From Rahnella bonaserana (lineage in GTDB: Bacteria > Pseudomonadota > Gammaproteobacteria > Enterobacterales > Enterobacteriaceae), in contig NZ_JAFMOW010000066.1 in the NCBI RefSeq assembly GCF_019049675.1, forward strand, positions 241,615 through 305,614: DNA of 64,000 nt, read 5' to 3'. The position numbers and the translations under genes were made by a program. A model generated the notes under the pieces. It was not told where the DNA came from, made no database searches, and was given only the letters and a program-made list of their open reading frames with translations. Positions 52,845 to 61,000 of the stretch are shown here, in pieces; the stretch's first letter is position 1; each line of letters begins with the position of its first letter.

Positions 52845-52845
52845 T

Positions 52846-53391
52846 TTAATTCGTCTTCGTTACCGCACCGGACAAGGAAATATGGCCGATGCGGTAATGC
52901 TGCCCGTCACCGTCCAGCGGGTTTCTTCCCGCAGTAAAATGTATTTTCTTCCAGTTTGTCGTGTCCATGGCGATCACCTCGATAAGGGTGTCACTCACCG
53001 TTTGCTGATTAAGTGGCGCAAGGTCACTGAAAGGTGCAATGTCAGTAATCTCTCTTTTAGCGAAAACGGCTGCCGCAATGTCTGCGCTGACGTGCGCTGT
53101 CAGCACAGGATAAACCCGGACCTGCGGCCAGCCGAAGGCTCTGGCGACGCCTTGAAAACCGGCACCTGAAATAAAGCGGTTCATACTTTGCACGTCATGC
53201 CACAGGTAAAACGGCGCGTACAGATTTTCTGCGCTGCCGGTTTGCGAGCAGTCGCGGCGGGCATAAAGATAAGTTTTGAAGATAAGCCCGGCAAAGCCAT
53301 CCATCAGATGGCCGTTATCAGCAATGCGCTTTTCGATAATGCCCATGTCGTAATCGGCAGGCAGCGTAAAGGTATATTGCATGGCAATCAT
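52846..53391 (-). CDS. DUF4865 family protein
   Basis: A 181-residue cytoplasmic protein that I place in the DUF4865 family from its N-terminus MQYTFTLPADYDMGIIEKRI and GLIFKTYLYARR. It shows an alpha-beta pattern like the dimeric alpha-beta-barrel (antibiotic monooxygenase-like) proteins, with FYLWHDVQSMNRFISGAGFQGVARAFGWP in the middle. No function is established. Its start overlaps the tautomerase gene stop by 4 nt (ATGA). It is the last gene of a three-gene minus-strand operon, and its end is 1 bp from the fhlA end. Confidence 0.75.
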   Translation of the reverse strand: MIAMQYTFTLPADYDMGIIEKRIADNGHLMDGFAGLIFKTYLYARRDCSQTGSAENLYAPFYLWHDVQSMNRFISGAGFQGVARAFGWPQVRVYPVLTAHVSADIAAAVFAKREITDIAPFSDLAPLNQQTVSDTLIEVIAMDTTNWKKIHFTAGRNPLDGDGQHYRIGHISLSGAVTKTN

Positions 53392-53795
53392 AAAAACACG
53401 CCTTGTGGAATGTTGAACATCTCACCATGACTGAACGACCAGTCTTCCGGTTGGGTAAAGCTCACCACCACCATCACATCAGCGGGAGAAATCCCCAGCG
53501 CAACGTGCAGTTTTTCAGCCAGATGACGGAACAGTTCCTGCTTCTGGTAACTGTTACGCGGTTTGCCTGCGGTGATGTGAAACAGCAAAAAATCCTCTGA
53601 GCGGTGATGATTTTCCCCGGCCAGATAAGTCGGATTGATCACCCGCTGGCGGCGGCTGGCCGGTTCGAACAGCTGAAAACAGTCATCTTTGGGCACAGAA
53701 AAATGATCAACCAGCGTGTCCTGCAATATGGCTGAAATGGCGTCCTGCCAGCTATCTGCGCGGTGTGCAGGTAAAGAAATTCGGCTAAAAGGCAT
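53388..53795 (-). CDS. Tautomerase family protein (4-OT/MSAD superfamily)
   Basis: A 135-residue protein of the tautomerase superfamily, with the catalytic N-terminal proline (Pro2 after Met removal: MPFSRISLP). It has two beta-alpha-beta units and the stretch FLLFHITAGKPRNSYQKQELFRHLAEKLHVALGISPADVMVVVSF, typical of a fused-subunit or malonate-semialdehyde-decarboxylase-like member. The natural substrate is unknown. It is coupled to the DUF4865 gene and lies 29 bp after the carboxymuconolactone-decarboxylase-like gene. Confidence 0.85.
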   Translation of the reverse strand: MPFSRISLPAHRADSWQDAISAILQDTLVDHFSVPKDDCFQLFEPASRRQRVINPTYLAGENHHRSEDFLLFHITAGKPRNSYQKQELFRHLAEKLHVALGISPADVMVVVSFTQPEDWSFSHGEMFNIPQGVFL

Positions 53796-53824
53796 CGGTT
53801 GTTCCTCCGGTTACGGGGCGCGGG

Positions 53825-54148
53825 TTACTGATCATTAAGCGCGGTGAAGCGTATCAGGGCAGATGCAGCGGCGGGCCAGCCGGCATAAAACGCCAGATGG
53901 GTGATCACCTCTGAAAGCTCAGCGTGTGTGACGCCGTTTTTCACCGCCAGACTCAGATGAAAGGGCAACTGCTCGCTGCGGTTCAGGGCAATCAGTGCGG
54001 CAACGGTGATCAGGCTGCGGTCACGCGGGGACAGTTGGTCTCTTTTCCACATATCGCCAAACAGTACCTGTTCTGTCAGTTCTGCAAATTTCGGCGTCAG
54101 GCGCGACATCGCGTCCAGTGTCTGCGTTTGGGAGGGCGTTGTGCTCAT
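53825..54148 (-). CDS. Carboxymuconolactone decarboxylase family protein
   Basis: A 107-residue helical protein of the AhpD/CMD fold. I chose the ATG at 54148 (MSTTPSQTQTLDAMS), preceded by AAAGGAGT. The longer frame to 54223 runs into the promoter. Family parts are LFGDMWKRDQLSPRDRSLITVAALIALNR and the His-containing stretch HLSLAVKNGVTHAELSEVITHLAFYAGWPAA. The Cys-x-x-Cys of AhpD-type peroxidase partners is absent, so a decarboxylase or isomerase-like role is more plausible than an antioxidant one. It is the first gene of the operon, opposite a LysR gene. Confidence 0.9.
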   Translation of the reverse strand: MSTTPSQTQTLDAMSRLTPKFAELTEQVLFGDMWKRDQLSPRDRSLITVAALIALNRSEQLPFHLSLAVKNGVTHAELSEVITHLAFYAGWPAAASALIRFTALNDQ

Positions 54149-54253
54149 ATATGACTCCTTTTTCCGGGTGTGAAAAGGAGCATAAGGCGTTATGATTGTC
54201 CTTAATATCGAAAATATCAGCATTATTAATCCGTAAAAACAGGACGATCAGGC

Positions 54254-55135
54254 ATGGCGAAAAGACCGATGACTTTTGATGCAGAAGCGTTGCGCAGTTT
54301 TGTTACCGGTATTGAGCTGGGGAGTTTTGTACTGGCTGCCGACCGGCTGGGGCGCTCGACCTCTGCGGTCAGCGCACAGCTGAAAAAGCTGGAGCAGCAG
54401 GCCGGTACGGAGCTGGTAAAGAAATCAGGGCGGCACCTGATCCTGACAGAACGCGGGGAAGTGATGCTGGGCTATGCGCGGCGGATCCTCAGTCTCAACG
54501 ATGAAGCCAGCGCCATCATGCTCGCCAGCGCCCTGAGCGGCAGTCTGAATCTGGGCATGCAGGAAGATTTCGGCGAGGCCCTGTTACCGGCGCTCCTCGG
54601 CACATTTACCCGCACACATCCGCAGGTGCAAGTCTCTGCCAGCATTACCCGCAACCAGCAATTACTCGATGGGATCCGCCATAACGAGTTTGATCTGGCG
54701 GTGTGCTGGCAGACGGATGACGCGCTGCTCTTTCCGTCGAGCCGGTCGCTCGGGCGTGTACCGATGCGCTGGATAGGTCCTGAGAATTTCGATCTGAAAC
54801 ATTATCAGGAACCCGGCGAGCCTGTGCCGTTGCTGGTTTTTGAAGCGCCGTGTCTGATGAGAAATGCCGCGACATCGGCGCTGGATAAAGCGGGTATTCC
54901 CTGGCGTATCGCGTTTACCAGCCGCAGCCTGAGCGGGATCTGGGCCGCGATGTCGGCGGGATTAGGCGTTACGGTGCGCACCGATTTCGGCATGCCGCCG
55001 ACGGTCAGAATTTTGAATGATTTACCCGAACCGGGTGAGGTGGGGATCAGCCTGCATCAGAGTCAGACGCCACCCGGTGAGGCGGCAGGGTATCTGATTC
55101 AGGCGATAAGCGAATTCTTTGCGGTACGCGGTTAA
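54254..55135 (+). CDS. LysR-family transcription regulator
   Basis: A 293-residue LysR-type regulator. The N-terminal helix-turn-helix (FVTGIELGSFVLAADRLGRSTSAVSAQLKKLEQQAGTELV, residues about 14-55) is followed by a substrate-binding-like domain. It is divergent from the carboxymuconolactone-decarboxylase/tautomerase/DUF4865 operon across 105 bp. This is the usual layout for a LysR protein that controls its neighbour. The inducer is unknown. Confidence 0.92.
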   Translation: MAKRPMTFDAEALRSFVTGIELGSFVLAADRLGRSTSAVSAQLKKLEQQAGTELVKKSGRHLILTERGEVMLGYARRILSLNDEASAIMLASALSGSLNLGMQEDFGEALLPALLGTFTRTHPQVQVSASITRNQQLLDGIRHNEFDLAVCWQTDDALLFPSSRSLGRVPMRWIGPENFDLKHYQEPGEPVPLLVFEAPCLMRNAATSALDKAGIPWRIAFTSRSLSGIWAAMSAGLGVTVRTDFGMPPTVRILNDLPEPGEVGISLHQSQTPPGEAAGYLIQAISEFFAVRG

Positions 55136-55145
55136 ATCCAGGCAG

Positions 55146-55346
55146 TTACTTCTTTGCGGGTTGCTGGCGATAATGTGCCAGACGCTCGCGGAAATAGGCC
55201 CGCAGATGCGCCGGTTGCTCCATTTCCACTTCGTCTGCATTGACCGGCAGATTATTGCGCTCACGCACCGCGACTGTCCCGGCGGCCAGCCCGGCACTGA
55301 CTTTGTCCATTTCTTCTTTACTCAGCCCTTCGAGATTGTTGTTCAT
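55146..55346 (-). CDS. Small conserved-type protein with double-glycine-like leader
   Basis: A 66-residue protein that I cannot name. I chose the ATG at 55346 (MNNNLEGLSKEEMDKVSAG), which has AAGGAGA upstream. The longer frame lacks support. The first 19 residues match the double-glycine leader pattern LS-x2-E(L/M)-x2-(I/V)-x-(G/A)-G of bacteriocins and similar exported peptides. The remainder would be a 47-residue, charged and mildly basic peptide (LAAGTVAVRERNNL... ending QQPAKK). No peptidase-type ABC transporter or immunity gene is nearby, so an ordinary small cytosolic protein is equally possible. It lies 10 bp from the convergent LysR gene. Confidence 0.6.
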   Translation of the reverse strand: MNNNLEGLSKEEMDKVSAGLAAGTVAVRERNNLPVNADEVEMEQPAHLRAYFRERLAHYRQQPAKK

Positions 55347-55499
55347 AGCGTCTCCTTTTAATTCTACGGAGTTTAGCATTCTCAGCCCGCAAAAGGTTCT
55401 GAGCAGGGTCGGATTGGCATTCAATTTCACAATTGGTTTACAAAATCGCCAAAAGCAGGCCATTATTTATCCTTCTTTTGCATGGAACGGAGCCTGAAA

Positions 55500-56405
55500 A
55501 TGACGCGAATGACAGCCAAAGATTTCCCTCCTGAACTCCTCGAATATTTTGATTTCTACGTACACGGCAAAATGACCAAGCGTGAGTTTCTCGATCTGTC
55601 AGCTAAATTTGTTGCGGGCGGATTGTCTCTGGCTGCACTGACCACACTGATGACGCCCAATTACGCCTATGCCGAACAGGTGGAATTCACGGATCCGGAT
55701 ATTGTGGCGGAGTATATTCAGTACCCGTCACCGCAGGGGCACGGCAGCGTGCGGGCGTATCTGGTGCGTCCGGCTAAAGTGACAGGCAAGGTGCCAGGCG
55801 TGGTGGTGGTGCACGAAAATCGCGGGCTGAATCCGTATATCGAAGACGTGGCGCGGCGGGTAGCGAAAGCCGGATTTGTCGCGCTGGCGCCGGACGGTCT
55901 GAGTTCAGTCGGCGGGTATCCGGGCAATGATGAAAAAGGGCGCGAGCTGCAACAAAAGGTCGATCCAGCCAAACTGATGAACGACTTTTTTGCTGCGGTT
56001 GAATTTCTGATGCATCACCCAACGGCGACCGGCAAAGTCGGGATCACTGGTTTTTGTTACGGTGGCGGCGTCGCCAATGCGTCAGCGGTGGCCTATCCGG
56101 AACTGGCGGCTGCTGTGCCGTTCTACGGGCGTCAGCCAAAAGCGGAAGATGTGCCGCGCATCAAAGCGCCGTTATTGCTGCATTACGCCGAGCTGGATAA
56201 ACCGATCACTGAGGGCTGGCCGGCATATGAGGCGGCGCTGAAAGCCAACAATAAAGTCTATGAGGCGCATATTTATCCCGGCGTGAATCACGGTTTCCAC
56301 AATGATTCGACACCGCGCTACGATAAAGCCGCAGCGGATTTAGCCTGGGAAAGAACCATCGCCTGGTTCAAAAAGTACCTCGAGCCGCAAACAGAAAGCG
56401 CATAA
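55500..56405 (+). CDS. yghX: YghX-like dienelactone hydrolase family protein
   Basis: Alpha/beta hydrolase of the dienelactone hydrolase family, 301 residues, very like E. coli YghX (which is a pseudogene in K-12). I chose the ATG at 55500 ([20 protein letters not shown]), with GGAG upstream. A hydrophobic segment near residues 35-60 ([22 protein letters not shown]) with a preceding TKREF looks like a signal or membrane anchor lacking the twin arginine. The active site consists of Cys in GFCYGGG (near 175), Asp in AELDKPI and His in GVNHGFHND. Its substrate is unknown. A strong terminator separates it from yghU. Confidence 0.92.
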   Translation: MTRMTAKDFPPELLEYFDFYVHGKMTKREFLDLSAKFVAGGLSLAALTTLMTPNYAYAEQVEFTDPDIVAEYIQYPSPQGHGSVRAYLVRPAKVTGKVPGVVVVHENRGLNPYIEDVARRVAKAGFVALAPDGLSSVGGYPGNDEKGRELQQKVDPAKLMNDFFAAVEFLMHHPTATGKVGITGFCYGGGVANASAVAYPELAAAVPFYGRQPKAEDVPRIKAPLLLHYAELDKPITEGWPAYEAALKANNKVYEAHIYPGVNHGFHNDSTPRYDKAAADLAWERTIAWFKKYLEPQTESA

Positions 56406-56410
56406 AAGAA

Positions 56411-56443
56411 AAGGGCGGGATCGTAAAATCCCGCCCTTTTTTT
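56411..56443 (+). terminator. Bidirectional terminator between yghX and yghU
   Basis: The stem AAGGGCGGGAT-cgtaaa-ATCCCGCCCTT ends in T's on the plus strand and has A's on its left. It is placed between convergent genes. Confidence 0.92.
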
Positions 56444-56457
56444 CTGCTGTCAGTGCA

Positions 56458-57303
56458 TTATGACTTCAGTACACCCTCGAAATCAGATGCATCGTGGCGT
56501 TCTTCCAGCTGTTCGTCGCCCCATGTGCGGTTGACGATACGGCCACGTTTCACCGCCGGACGGCTGGCGATATCAGCGGCCCAGCGCTGGAAATGCTTAT
56601 AAGATTTGATGTCGAGGAACTCGGCGGATTCGTACAGGCCGCCCTGCGCCAGACTGCCGTACCAGGTGAAAATAGCGATATCGGCAATGGTGTATTCTTC
56701 ACCGGCGATGAAACGGTGCTCTGCCAGCTGGCGATCCAGCACATCCAGCTGACGTTTGGCTTCCATCGTAAAGCGGTTAATGGCGTATTCGATTTTCACC
56801 GGTGCGTAATGATAAAAATGTCCGAAGCCGCCGCCCAGATAGGGCGCGGAGCCTTGCAGCCAGAACAGCCAGTTCAGGGTTTCGGTGCGACCAGCGAGAT
56901 CTTTCGGCAGGAACTTACCGAATTTTTCGGCCAGATAGAGCAGGATATTGCCGGATTCAAACACGCGGATCGGCGGCGTGGCGGAGTTATCCAGCAGCGC
57001 CGGGATTTTCGAGTTGGGGTTAACGTCAACAAAGCCGCTGGAGAACTGATCGCCTTCGTTGATGCGGATAATAAATGCATCGTATTCCGCACCGCTGATG
57101 CCCTGTTCCAGCAATTCTTCCAGCAGGATCGTCACTTTCTGGCCGTTCGGTGTGCCTAGCGAATAAAGCTGAAGCGGGTGTTTACCGACCGGCAGCGTTT
57201 TCTCATGCGTCGGGCCCGCTATCGGGCGGTTGATGTTCGAGAACTTGCTGACTTCGTCTTTATTCCAGGTCCAGACTTTCGGTGGCTGATACTGTTCTGA
57301 CAT
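56458..57303 (-). CDS. yghU: Glutathione S-transferase family disulfide reductase YghU
   Basis: Nu-class glutathione transferase homologue that in E. coli binds two glutathiones and reduces disulfides and organic hydroperoxides. The 281 residues match E. coli YghU (288). The thioredoxin-like N-domain holds SLGTPNGQKVTILLEELLEQG (near 48), with the Thr-Pro-Asn site. NSKIPALLDN and FESGNILLYLAEKFGKFLP follow. The helical C-domain has YTIADIAIFTWYGSL. In E. coli yghX lies next to yghU, and the same pairing is kept here in convergent orientation. Confidence 0.94.
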   Translation of the reverse strand: MSEQYQPPKVWTWNKDEVSKFSNINRPIAGPTHEKTLPVGKHPLQLYSLGTPNGQKVTILLEELLEQGISGAEYDAFIIRINEGDQFSSGFVDVNPNSKIPALLDNSATPPIRVFESGNILLYLAEKFGKFLPKDLAGRTETLNWLFWLQGSAPYLGGGFGHFYHYAPVKIEYAINRFTMEAKRQLDVLDRQLAEHRFIAGEEYTIADIAIFTWYGSLAQGGLYESAEFLDIKSYKHFQRWAADIASRPAVKRGRIVNRTWGDEQLEERHDASDFEGVLKS

Positions 57304-57397
57304 GACATTCTCCGCATCTTTTTTTGAGGTTAAGACTCAAAAGTCTAGCAGGAGATAATCAACGATGACGCTGAGAATGTGCCTTCAGGCAATGCGG

Positions 57398-58459
57398 CTA
57401 ACTGGCCGCAGGATACAACCCTTTGCGCTTCCATTTCACATCGGCCACTGTCTGGCCGGTATGAATGTTGCCTTGCAGCAACAGATTGAATTTCGCACCC
57501 GTGGCCCGCATTAAACGGCTCTGCAGGATATAAACCGCCTCTGTCCCCAGTTCACGGCAAGGCAGATGCACGGCTGTAAAGCCTTTTGCCTGGGTGTTTT
57601 TGGCATCGTGGGCAAAATCAATACTCATCACCGACATGTCTTCCGGCACGTTGATGCCATGTTCCGTCAGCACTTCCACAGTCGCCAGCGCCATGGGATC
57701 GCCACCGCAAATAATGGCGGAAGGCAGCATTTCCCGCTTATGTTCCCGCAAGTATTTATCCATGGTCTGTCTGGCCTGTTCTTTAGCGTTGCCATGGTTG
57801 ATCAGCAGATGACTGGCTTCGTCGAACACAATGTGATGTTCGAGGCAGGCACGTTTAAAGCCATCGAGGCGTTGCATCATGGTTTCGCGACGCAGGTCGG
57901 TAAACAACAATACCGGGCGATGTCCTTTAAGAAACAGGTAATTGGCCGCGCTGTAGCCAATGGAATAATGGTCTGCCGACACACAATCGAGCCGCATTTC
58001 GCTGTCCTTGGCATTAATCATGACCACCGGTTTGGCAGATTCCGCCGCCAGCCGGTACAGCATGACGTCATCTATCCCGATGATGACGATCCCGTCCACA
58101 TCCGCCTGGTGCAGCGCCTGCATAAAAACCGCGATATCCGGCTCATTGACCGCCAGCGCACATTTGCGGACATGAATATCAAAGCGCGCGACTTCCGTGA
58201 TTATTTCCTGGATCACTTCATAATAATAACGGTCTTCGTGCGGAGAAAATGCCGCCGGTGGCGCACAGATCAGGAGGCAATTCATTAACAATCGGCTCGC
58301 CGGGATGTCACGTAAAATACCCATTCTTCTTGCATGGTCAAATACTTTTTCTTTTGCCTGCGGACTGACATTGGCTTTACCCGCCAGCACACGGGAAACA
58401 GTGCTCGGAGAAAGCCCGGTTAACTCCGCAATTTGCCTGATTTTTAATTTTCCCGTCAT
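57398..58459 (-). CDS. LacI-family regulator of the adjacent oxidoreductase operon
   Basis: A 353-residue LacI/GalR repressor. The helix-turn-helix and hinge are at residues 5-60 (IRQIAELTGLSPSTVSRVLAGKANVSPQAKEKV). The periplasmic-binding-like sugar domain shows VDGIVIIGIDDVMLYRL, DCVSADHYSIGYSAANYL and SAIICGGDPMALATVEVLTEHGINVPEDMSVMSIDF. It is divergent, across 282 bp, from three dehydrogenase genes and a symporter, and is almost certainly their regulator. The effector is probably a sugar or a glycoside derivative. I could not identify an operator with confidence, although GGTTAACC (58501-58508) is a short palindrome in the gap. Confidence 0.9.
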   Translation of the reverse strand: MTGKLKIRQIAELTGLSPSTVSRVLAGKANVSPQAKEKVFDHARRMGILRDIPASRLLMNCLLICAPPAAFSPHEDRYYYEVIQEIITEVARFDIHVRKCALAVNEPDIAVFMQALHQADVDGIVIIGIDDVMLYRLAAESAKPVVMINAKDSEMRLDCVSADHYSIGYSAANYLFLKGHRPVLLFTDLRRETMMQRLDGFKRACLEHHIVFDEASHLLINHGNAKEQARQTMDKYLREHKREMLPSAIICGGDPMALATVEVLTEHGINVPEDMSVMSIDFAHDAKNTQAKGFTAVHLPCRELGTEAVYILQSRLMRATGAKFNLLLQGNIHTGQTVADVKWKRKGLYPAAS

Positions 58460-58741
58460 TTTGTGATCAACGCCTCATATGCAGATGGACTTATTGCCAC
58501 GGTTAACCATTTGTAATTCATGGACTATTAAGGATGATAGCAAACTGTGCAAACTGCGCTGCAATTCCTGTCACAAATAGCAGTTGTTGGAAAAAAAAAC
58601 CATTACTACTCTCCGGAATATAAATCTCAGGAACACAAAATAAGTTTTTATATGCGCTGAATATTTAAAAGTTTCAACGCGATGATCCCTGTGTCTGGCT
58701 TAAATCAGCCTGCTGTCCGCTTTAATTGAAGGAGAAAGATA

Positions 58742-59917
58742 ATGCTCAAAATAGCAATTATTGGTACGGGTAATATTTCGCATAATCATATTCAGGGATA
58801 TTTAGAGTTTGCCGATCGTTGCCAGATTGTTGCGCTGGTAGATATTTATCCTGAAAAGGCGGAAGAGAAAAAACGTCATTATGGCCTGACCCATGCCAAG
58901 GTCTATGCCAGCCATGAGGAAATCCTCGGCGACACTGAAATCGACGTTTTTGACGTGTGTACGCCACCGTATGTCCATGCCGAAATTTCTATTAACGCGC
59001 TGAATGCGGGCAAGCATGTGTTGTGTGAAAAACCGATGGCGGCGTCATTACAGGAGTGCGACGCGATGATAAGCGCGGCACAGACCAGCGGCAAAACGCT
59101 GTCAATCATTGCGCAAAACCGCTTCACCGATGCGTTCTGGCGGCTGAAAAAAGTGCTCGACTCTGGCGAAACGGGCAAAGTCTGCCATGCGCAGGTCGAT
59201 TCCTTCTGGTGGCGTGGTCATTCCTATTACGATTTGTGGTGGCGCGGTACCTGGGAAAAAGAGGCGGGCGGTTGCACGCTCAATCATGCCGTTCACCACA
59301 TTGATGCAATCCAGTGGATGCTCGGTTTCCCGTCTGAAGTGGTGTCGATGATCACTAATGCCGCGCACGATAACGCCGAAGTGGAAGATCTCTCGGCAGC
59401 CATTTTCAAATATGATTCCGGCGCGCTGACCCAACTGACGGCCTCCGTTGTGCATCACGGTGAAGATCAGAAAATTGTCATTCAGGGCGAGAAAGCGCGA
59501 ATTTCTGCCCCGTGGGATAAATACGCCAGCATATCTGCCCCTAACGGTTTCCCGATTGATGCGCGCGATACGGATCGTGAAAATCAACTGGAGGACATTT
59601 ATCAGTCGATCCCCAAACTCACTCATACGCTGCACATCGGTCAGATCGACAATTTCCTGACAGCACTGGAAACCGGCACTGCACCGCTGATTGACGGCGT
59701 GCAGGGCAAGCGTTCGCTGGAACTTATCGCCGCCATTTATAAATCCGCCATCACCCGCAGCATTGTGACCCTGCCGCTGGCTTCAACCGACCCGTTCTAT
59801 CAGACAGGCGGCCTGGTTTCGCTGGCCCCGCACTTTTATGAGAAATCTGCATCAGTGGAAAACTTCGCCAATGAAGACGCGATCCCGCTGGGTAAAAACA
59901 TGGATAAAGGAGCCTGA
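58742..59917 (+). CDS. Gfo/Idh/MocA family oxidoreductase, gene 1 of 3
   Basis: NAD(P)-dependent sugar or polyol dehydrogenase of the Gfo/Idh/MocA family, 391 residues. The Rossmann motif is IAIIGTGNISHNHIQGY at the N-terminus. The cofactor/catalytic Lys is in HVLCEKPMAASLQECD near residue 95. The C-terminal domain includes the active-site stretch AGGCTLNHAVHHIDAIQWMLG (Asp/His near 186-190). It is the first gene of the LacI-controlled operon and lies 2 bp before the next gene. Related enzymes oxidise inositols, glucosides at C3 or aldoses, and I cannot choose among them. Confidence 0.93.
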   Translation: MLKIAIIGTGNISHNHIQGYLEFADRCQIVALVDIYPEKAEEKKRHYGLTHAKVYASHEEILGDTEIDVFDVCTPPYVHAEISINALNAGKHVLCEKPMAASLQECDAMISAAQTSGKTLSIIAQNRFTDAFWRLKKVLDSGETGKVCHAQVDSFWWRGHSYYDLWWRGTWEKEAGGCTLNHAVHHIDAIQWMLGFPSEVVSMITNAAHDNAEVEDLSAAIFKYDSGALTQLTASVVHHGEDQKIVIQGEKARISAPWDKYASISAPNGFPIDARDTDRENQLEDIYQSIPKLTHTLHIGQIDNFLTALETGTAPLIDGVQGKRSLELIAAIYKSAITRSIVTLPLASTDPFYQTGGLVSLAPHFYEKSASVENFANEDAIPLGKNMDKGA

Positions 59918-59919
59918 AC

Positions 59920-60987
59920 ATGAGCAATAAAGACGGTATGAACTATGCGCCGGTGGGCAAACCGCAGCCGGTGGTGAAACCGGGTGAATTTGTGATTGCC
60001 GCCGCAGCGTTGGATCACGGGCACATTTACGGCATGTGTAACGGATTGATTGAAGCAGGAGCCAGCCTGAAATGGGTTTACGATCCTGATCCGGTAAAAG
60101 TCGAGATATTTGTCGCGCAGTACCCGCAGGTTAAGGTCGCGAAATCGCTACAGGTCATTCTCGATGATAAGGAAGTGCAGATGGTGGCGGGGGCGGGCAT
60201 TCCGGCCGAACGCTGTGCGCTGGGGCTGAAAGTGATGGCGGCCGGGAAAGATTATTTCACCGACAAAGCGCCACTGACCACGCTGGAGCAACTGGCGGCG
60301 GCGAAGGCAAAAGTGACTGAAACCGGACGTAAATATGCGGTGTATTACAGCGAACGGTTGCACGTGGAAAGCGCGGTTTTTGCCGGGCAATTAGTGCAGG
60401 AAGGGGCGATAGGCCGCGTGATCCAGACGCTTGGCACCGGTCCGCATCGCGAAGGCGAAGGGCGACCAGACTGGTTTTACGAACGGGAACGTTTCGGCGG
60501 CATTCTGTGCGATATCGGCAGCCATCAGATTGAACAGTTTCTGTTTTACACCGGCAACAGCAATGCCCGCGTGGTGGCGGCTCAGGCGCTGAATTTCAAT
60601 CATCCGCAATATCCGAAGTTTGAGGATTTTGGCGACACCATGCTGGAAGGTGAAAACGGCGCGCGCGGTTATTTCCGCTGCGACTGGTTTACGCCAGAAG
60701 GACTGAGCACCTGGGGGGACGGGCGTCTGACGTTGCTCGGCACTGAAGGTTATATCGAAATCCGCAAATATGTCGACCTCACCCTCGGCGAGCAGGACGT
60801 GGTGTATCTGGTGAACCGGGAAGGAGAATTCCGCTATCCGGTTTCCGGCAACGTTGGCTTCCCGTTCTTCGGCCAGCTGATACTTGACTGCCTGAACCGC
60901 ACTGAAAACGCCATGACGCAGGAACATGCGTTTAAGGCCGCCGAACTGTGCGTACGGGCGCAAATGCTGGCAAACGGCACGCACTGA
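59920..60987 (+). CDS. Gfo/Idh/MocA family oxidoreductase, gene 2 of 3
   Basis: A 355-residue member of the same family but clearly a different subgroup. The Rossmann region reads FVIAAAALDHGHIYGMCNGLIEAGA and lacks the usual Gly-x-Gly-x-x-Gly. The EKP motif is replaced by TDKAPLTTLEQL near residue 112. The C-domain keeps GGILCDIGSHQIEQFLFYTG near 190 (Asp and His). Either it binds cofactor in a variant way or it has a non-redox role. It starts 2 bp after gene 1 with GGAG upstream, so the two are co-translated. Confidence 0.9.
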   Translation: MSNKDGMNYAPVGKPQPVVKPGEFVIAAAALDHGHIYGMCNGLIEAGASLKWVYDPDPVKVEIFVAQYPQVKVAKSLQVILDDKEVQMVAGAGIPAERCALGLKVMAAGKDYFTDKAPLTTLEQLAAAKAKVTETGRKYAVYYSERLHVESAVFAGQLVQEGAIGRVIQTLGTGPHREGEGRPDWFYERERFGGILCDIGSHQIEQFLFYTGNSNARVVAAQALNFNHPQYPKFEDFGDTMLEGENGARGYFRCDWFTPEGLSTWGDGRLTLLGTEGYIEIRKYVDLTLGEQDVVYLVNREGEFRYPVSGNVGFPFFGQLILDCLNRTENAMTQEHAFKAAELCVRAQMLANGTH

Positions 60988-61000
60988 CAGGGGGCTCTCT

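Noticed and set aside
56494..57159. A 221-codon plus-strand frame opposite yghU
   Set aside because: yghU is clear on the other strand. The antisense protein has no family features.
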